Source: Bifidobacterium sp. ESL0800
GTDB taxonomy: Bacteria; Actinomycetota; Actinomycetes; Actinomycetales; Bifidobacteriaceae
Direction: 5' to 3'
DNA length: 64,000 bases
Assembly (NCBI RefSeq): GCF_029395355.1
Contig: NZ_CP113913.1
Coordinates: 1,922,001-1,986,000 of the forward strand
Both the position numbers and the translations under genes were made by a program. Below the pieces are notes generated by a model, which was given only the letters and a program-made list of their open reading frames with translations, was not told the DNA's origin and searched no databases. Of this stretch, positions 61,776 to 64,000 are shown one piece after another. How positions within the stretch are numbered: the first letter of the stretch is position 1; each line of letters opens with the position of its first letter.

Positions 61776-61817
61776 CGCACTTTGATGTGAAAAAAGTGAT
61801 AGTTGCGAGGGCTGCTG

Positions 61818-63893
61818 ATGGATAACTGGGTGCTGAAACGGGCAGAGTTGACACCGGACCGGCTGGCGGTGGATGACGGCGAGACGCGCTGCACCTTCCG
61901 GGAGGTGTTCGAACGGGCCAGGGCCCTGGGCGCGGTGCTTGGTCGGTTCGGGGCGTTCAAGACGCGGAATGTCGCGCTGGTTTCCGACAACGACCTCCGT
62001 GGTTACCTGATGGCCGTCACCCTACTGCTGTATGGCAAGACGGTGGTCTGGCTCAACAAGCGTCTGACCAATGACGAGCTTGCCCGGCAAATGAGCGACG
62101 CCGAAGTCGCCTGCTGTCTTAAGGATGACAGTTTGCCTGTTGACCTGTTGAGCGACAAGGCATCTGGCGAGACCGGCGTCCGTGTGCTGAGTTTTGATCA
62201 GGTGTTCGCCGAAGCCGGCAGATTGAAGGCCGATGGCCTCCATTCCAGCTCAGTTGGTGCCGATGCAACGTTCAATTTTGAGGCTGGCGCCGGTGGCGTG
62301 GTACCCGGTGACCCTGATGGGGGCGTGGCCGAAGCCGGAATCGTGGACAATAATGGCGTGGATGTTCGCGGCGCGACCGGCGTTGTTGATGTTGCCAGCG
62401 TTGTCGGCGTGGGCATCGGCGAATCTGATGTCGAAGGTTTGGATGCTGCGGCTTCGGCGATTCCGAGGGAATTCGCCGACGATCAGGTGGTCAGCGTCAT
62501 GTTCACCTCCGGGTCGACGGGTGCGCCGAAAGGCATTCAGCAGACCGTGCGCAACCACTTCACCTCGGCGACGAGCGTGGCGCTCAACCTCGGCACCGAA
62601 CCGTGTGACGAGTGGCTGTGCGCCGTGCCGATTTTCCATATCAGCGGTTATTCCATCATTCTGCGCGGCCTGATTTTTGGCGTCACGGTGCGGTTGATGA
62701 GCCATTTCGACGCTGGTGAGATGGAGCGGATCCTGACCGACGAGCCGGTGACATGGGTCTCGGTGGTGCCCACGATGCTCAAGCAGCTGGTGCCCGTCCA
62801 TGAGCGGCGCATGTCGGTCGACGATGGCTTTAGCAGCGTGCCAGGTGCGGTGTCGGTCGCGACGCCGGATTCGACATCGGTTGGGGTGGCGGGCATGGAG
62901 TCAAGCTCGGTTGCGGAAACTATATCTGGCGGGGTGACGGACACGGTTTCCGGCTTATCGTCAGATATGATGTCGGGCGCGACGCGGAATGCCATGTCAG
63001 ATACGGCATCTGCGCCGATGGCGAAAAAACAGGCAGCGGGCGCATTGAAAGAGATGGCTCCAACAAGGTTGTTGCCTGCCAATTTCGGCTATTCGCCGGC
63101 ATTCAAGGGCTTCATTCTGGGCGGTGAAAAATCCGACCTCGCGCTGCTGAAGCGATGCCACAAGCTGGGCATGGTGGTCGTGCGTTCGTACGGCATGACC
63201 GAAACCTGTTCGCAAATCGTTGGCACCGGCACGGCCGACGGCGCGCGCAAGCTGCTTTCCAGCGGCAAACCGTACTTCACCACCTCGCTGAAACTGGCCG
63301 AACGGACCGATGAAATCCTCATCAAAACCGACGCGCTGACCCCGGGCTACCTCAACCGGCCGGGGGCACTGGAGGCCAAGAAGACCGCGGACGGCTGGTA
63401 CAAGACCGGCGACGTCGGCCATTTCGACGCCGACGGTTACCTCTACGTCGACGGCAGGCTCGACAACATGATGATTTCCGGCGGTGAGCATGTTTTCCCC
63501 GAGGAGGTCGAGCGGGTTTACGCGGATTGCCCCGGCATAAGCGAGATTGCCGTCACCTCTGAGCCCGACGAAACGTGGGGCGAAGTGCCGGTGGCGTACG
63601 TGGTGTGCAAAAGCGGCAAACGACAGGACGGGTCTGTGCCGAAAGAAGCCGGTGCTGTCGATGCCGCCGCGGTGGAGTCGGAGTCTGCGTTTGGGGCCGA
63701 GTCCGATAAAGCCATTGCGCGTACGGTTTTACCGGCCTCCGCCGCCGAGGCCTTCCGCGAGTTCGGCCGCGCGCGTCTGGCGCATTACAAAGTTCCGAAG
63801 CGCTTCTATCGCGTCGATTCCCTGCCCAAGACAAGCACCGGCAAAGTGCGCCGCTTCCTATTGGGGAAGGGCAACGCAGCCGACGAAAGCTAA
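61818..63893 (+). CDS. menE: o-Succinylbenzoate-CoA ligase, with low-complexity inserts
   Basis: 691 residues from the ATG giving MDNWVLKRAELTPDR (GAGGG upstream). AMP-binding motif MFTSGSTGAPKG lies at ~228 (usually near 150). VRSYGMTETCSQIVG, WYKTGDVGHFDADGYLYVDGR and the C-terminal KTSTGKVRR lysine follow. It activates OSB for MenB. About 200 residues in three Gly/Ser/Val-rich segments (~140-212, ~335-410, ~600-640) are inserted. The core is shorter, as in other MenE proteins (about 450-490). It is preceded by family D palindromes and followed by another gene 45 bases on. With menB and the thioesterase it forms a menaquinone-type set. Confidence 0.87.
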   Translation: MDNWVLKRAELTPDRLAVDDGETRCTFREVFERARALGAVLGRFGAFKTRNVALVSDNDLRGYLMAVTLLLYGKTVVWLNKRLTNDELARQMSDAEVACCLKDDSLPVDLLSDKASGETGVRVLSFDQVFAEAGRLKADGLHSSSVGADATFNFEAGAGGVVPGDPDGGVAEAGIVDNNGVDVRGATGVVDVASVVGVGIGESDVEGLDAAASAIPREFADDQVVSVMFTSGSTGAPKGIQQTVRNHFTSATSVALNLGTEPCDEWLCAVPIFHISGYSIILRGLIFGVTVRLMSHFDAGEMERILTDEPVTWVSVVPTMLKQLVPVHERRMSVDDGFSSVPGAVSVATPDSTSVGVAGMESSSVAETISGGVTDTVSGLSSDMMSGATRNAMSDTASAPMAKKQAAGALKEMAPTRLLPANFGYSPAFKGFILGGEKSDLALLKRCHKLGMVVVRSYGMTETCSQIVGTGTADGARKLLSSGKPYFTTSLKLAERTDEILIKTDALTPGYLNRPGALEAKKTADGWYKTGDVGHFDADGYLYVDGRLDNMMISGGEHVFPEEVERVYADCPGISEIAVTSEPDETWGEVPVAYVVCKSGKRQDGSVPKEAGAVDAAAVESESAFGAESDKAIARTVLPASAAEAFREFGRARLAHYKVPKRFYRVDSLPKTSTGKVRRFLLGKGNAADES

Positions 63894-63938
63894 CCGGCGT
63901 TGCTGCTAGTGTGGAACCATTGAGCGAGGAGGTTTCTA

Positions 63939-64000
63939 TGAGTGGTGAGTATGTTTTGGCGTCGACTGGTGCAGCCATCGCGGGCGTTGTCGTGCTGATA
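63939..64000 (+). CDS. N-terminus of a further gene, membrane-like
   Basis: The ATG at 63939 follows GAGGAGG with good spacing, 45 bases after menE. The readable product begins MSGEYVLASTGAAIAGVVVLI and is hydrophobic, so it starts a membrane protein or a signal segment. The window ends after about 20 codons, so the identity cannot be told. Confidence 0.6.

Overview
The window looks like chromosomal DNA of a bifidobacterium (Actinobacteria, Bifidobacteriaceae), probably a less-studied species. Reasons: GC-rich coding DNA with AT-richer spacers, the FhaA-FhaB-PstP signalling cluster, two class C sortase pilus loci, leaderless-looking starts, and a purA-ClC neighbourhood I associate with bifidobacteria. 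The genus is an inference from gene content, not from a search. I see no rRNA, insertion sequence, prophage or CRISPR array. There is one tRNA gene.

Layout. 1-2163 (minus): a signalling operon of two FHA proteins and a PP2C phosphatase that runs off the left edge. 2676-2855: a 59-residue membrane protein. 2954-12669 (minus): four tandem paralogues, each with a cytoplasmic zinc ribbon, one membrane span, three PASTA-like repeats and a cysteine-containing ectodomain. The fourth copy lacks the last domain. 12777-28587: mostly housekeeping and accessory genes (S9 peptidase, DUF4143 ATPase, alpha/beta hydrolase, an AbiEi/DUF559-like protein, MalY-type lyase, DUF3995 protein, PanE-like reductase, LOG protein, a Phd/ParE-type toxin-antitoxin pair with a perfect 26-bp palindrome, tRNA-Leu, nitroreductase-like protein, tgt).

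29199-49295 is a cell-surface island: pilus locus 1 (pilin, sortase, 1343-residue LPLTG adhesin), a leucine-rich/InlB-repeat protein with a collagen-like stretch, an HtrA protease, an adhesin ending in LPKAG, and pilus locus 2 (pilin and sortase overlapping by GTGA). The two large adhesins share a roughly 420-480 residue module, present twice in one and once in the other. 50076-64000: a P-type ATPase with large low-complexity inserts, purA, a ClC channel, an LAxTG surface protein, a DASS-family transporter, and menaquinone-type genes (hotdog thioesterase, menB, menE).

The two most interesting things are (1) the array of PASTA-like membrane proteins beside the FHA/PP2C genes, which suggests an expanded envelope-sensing system, and (2) locus-specific tandem palindromic repeats with a unit spacing of about 50-74 bp in at least seven intergenic places. 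Two of these families share an arm sequence, and arms within one array change together. In addition, several enzymes (P-type ATPase, MenE, ClC, alpha/beta hydrolase, nitroreductase-like protein, S9 peptidase) carry low-complexity inserts at what look like surface loops.
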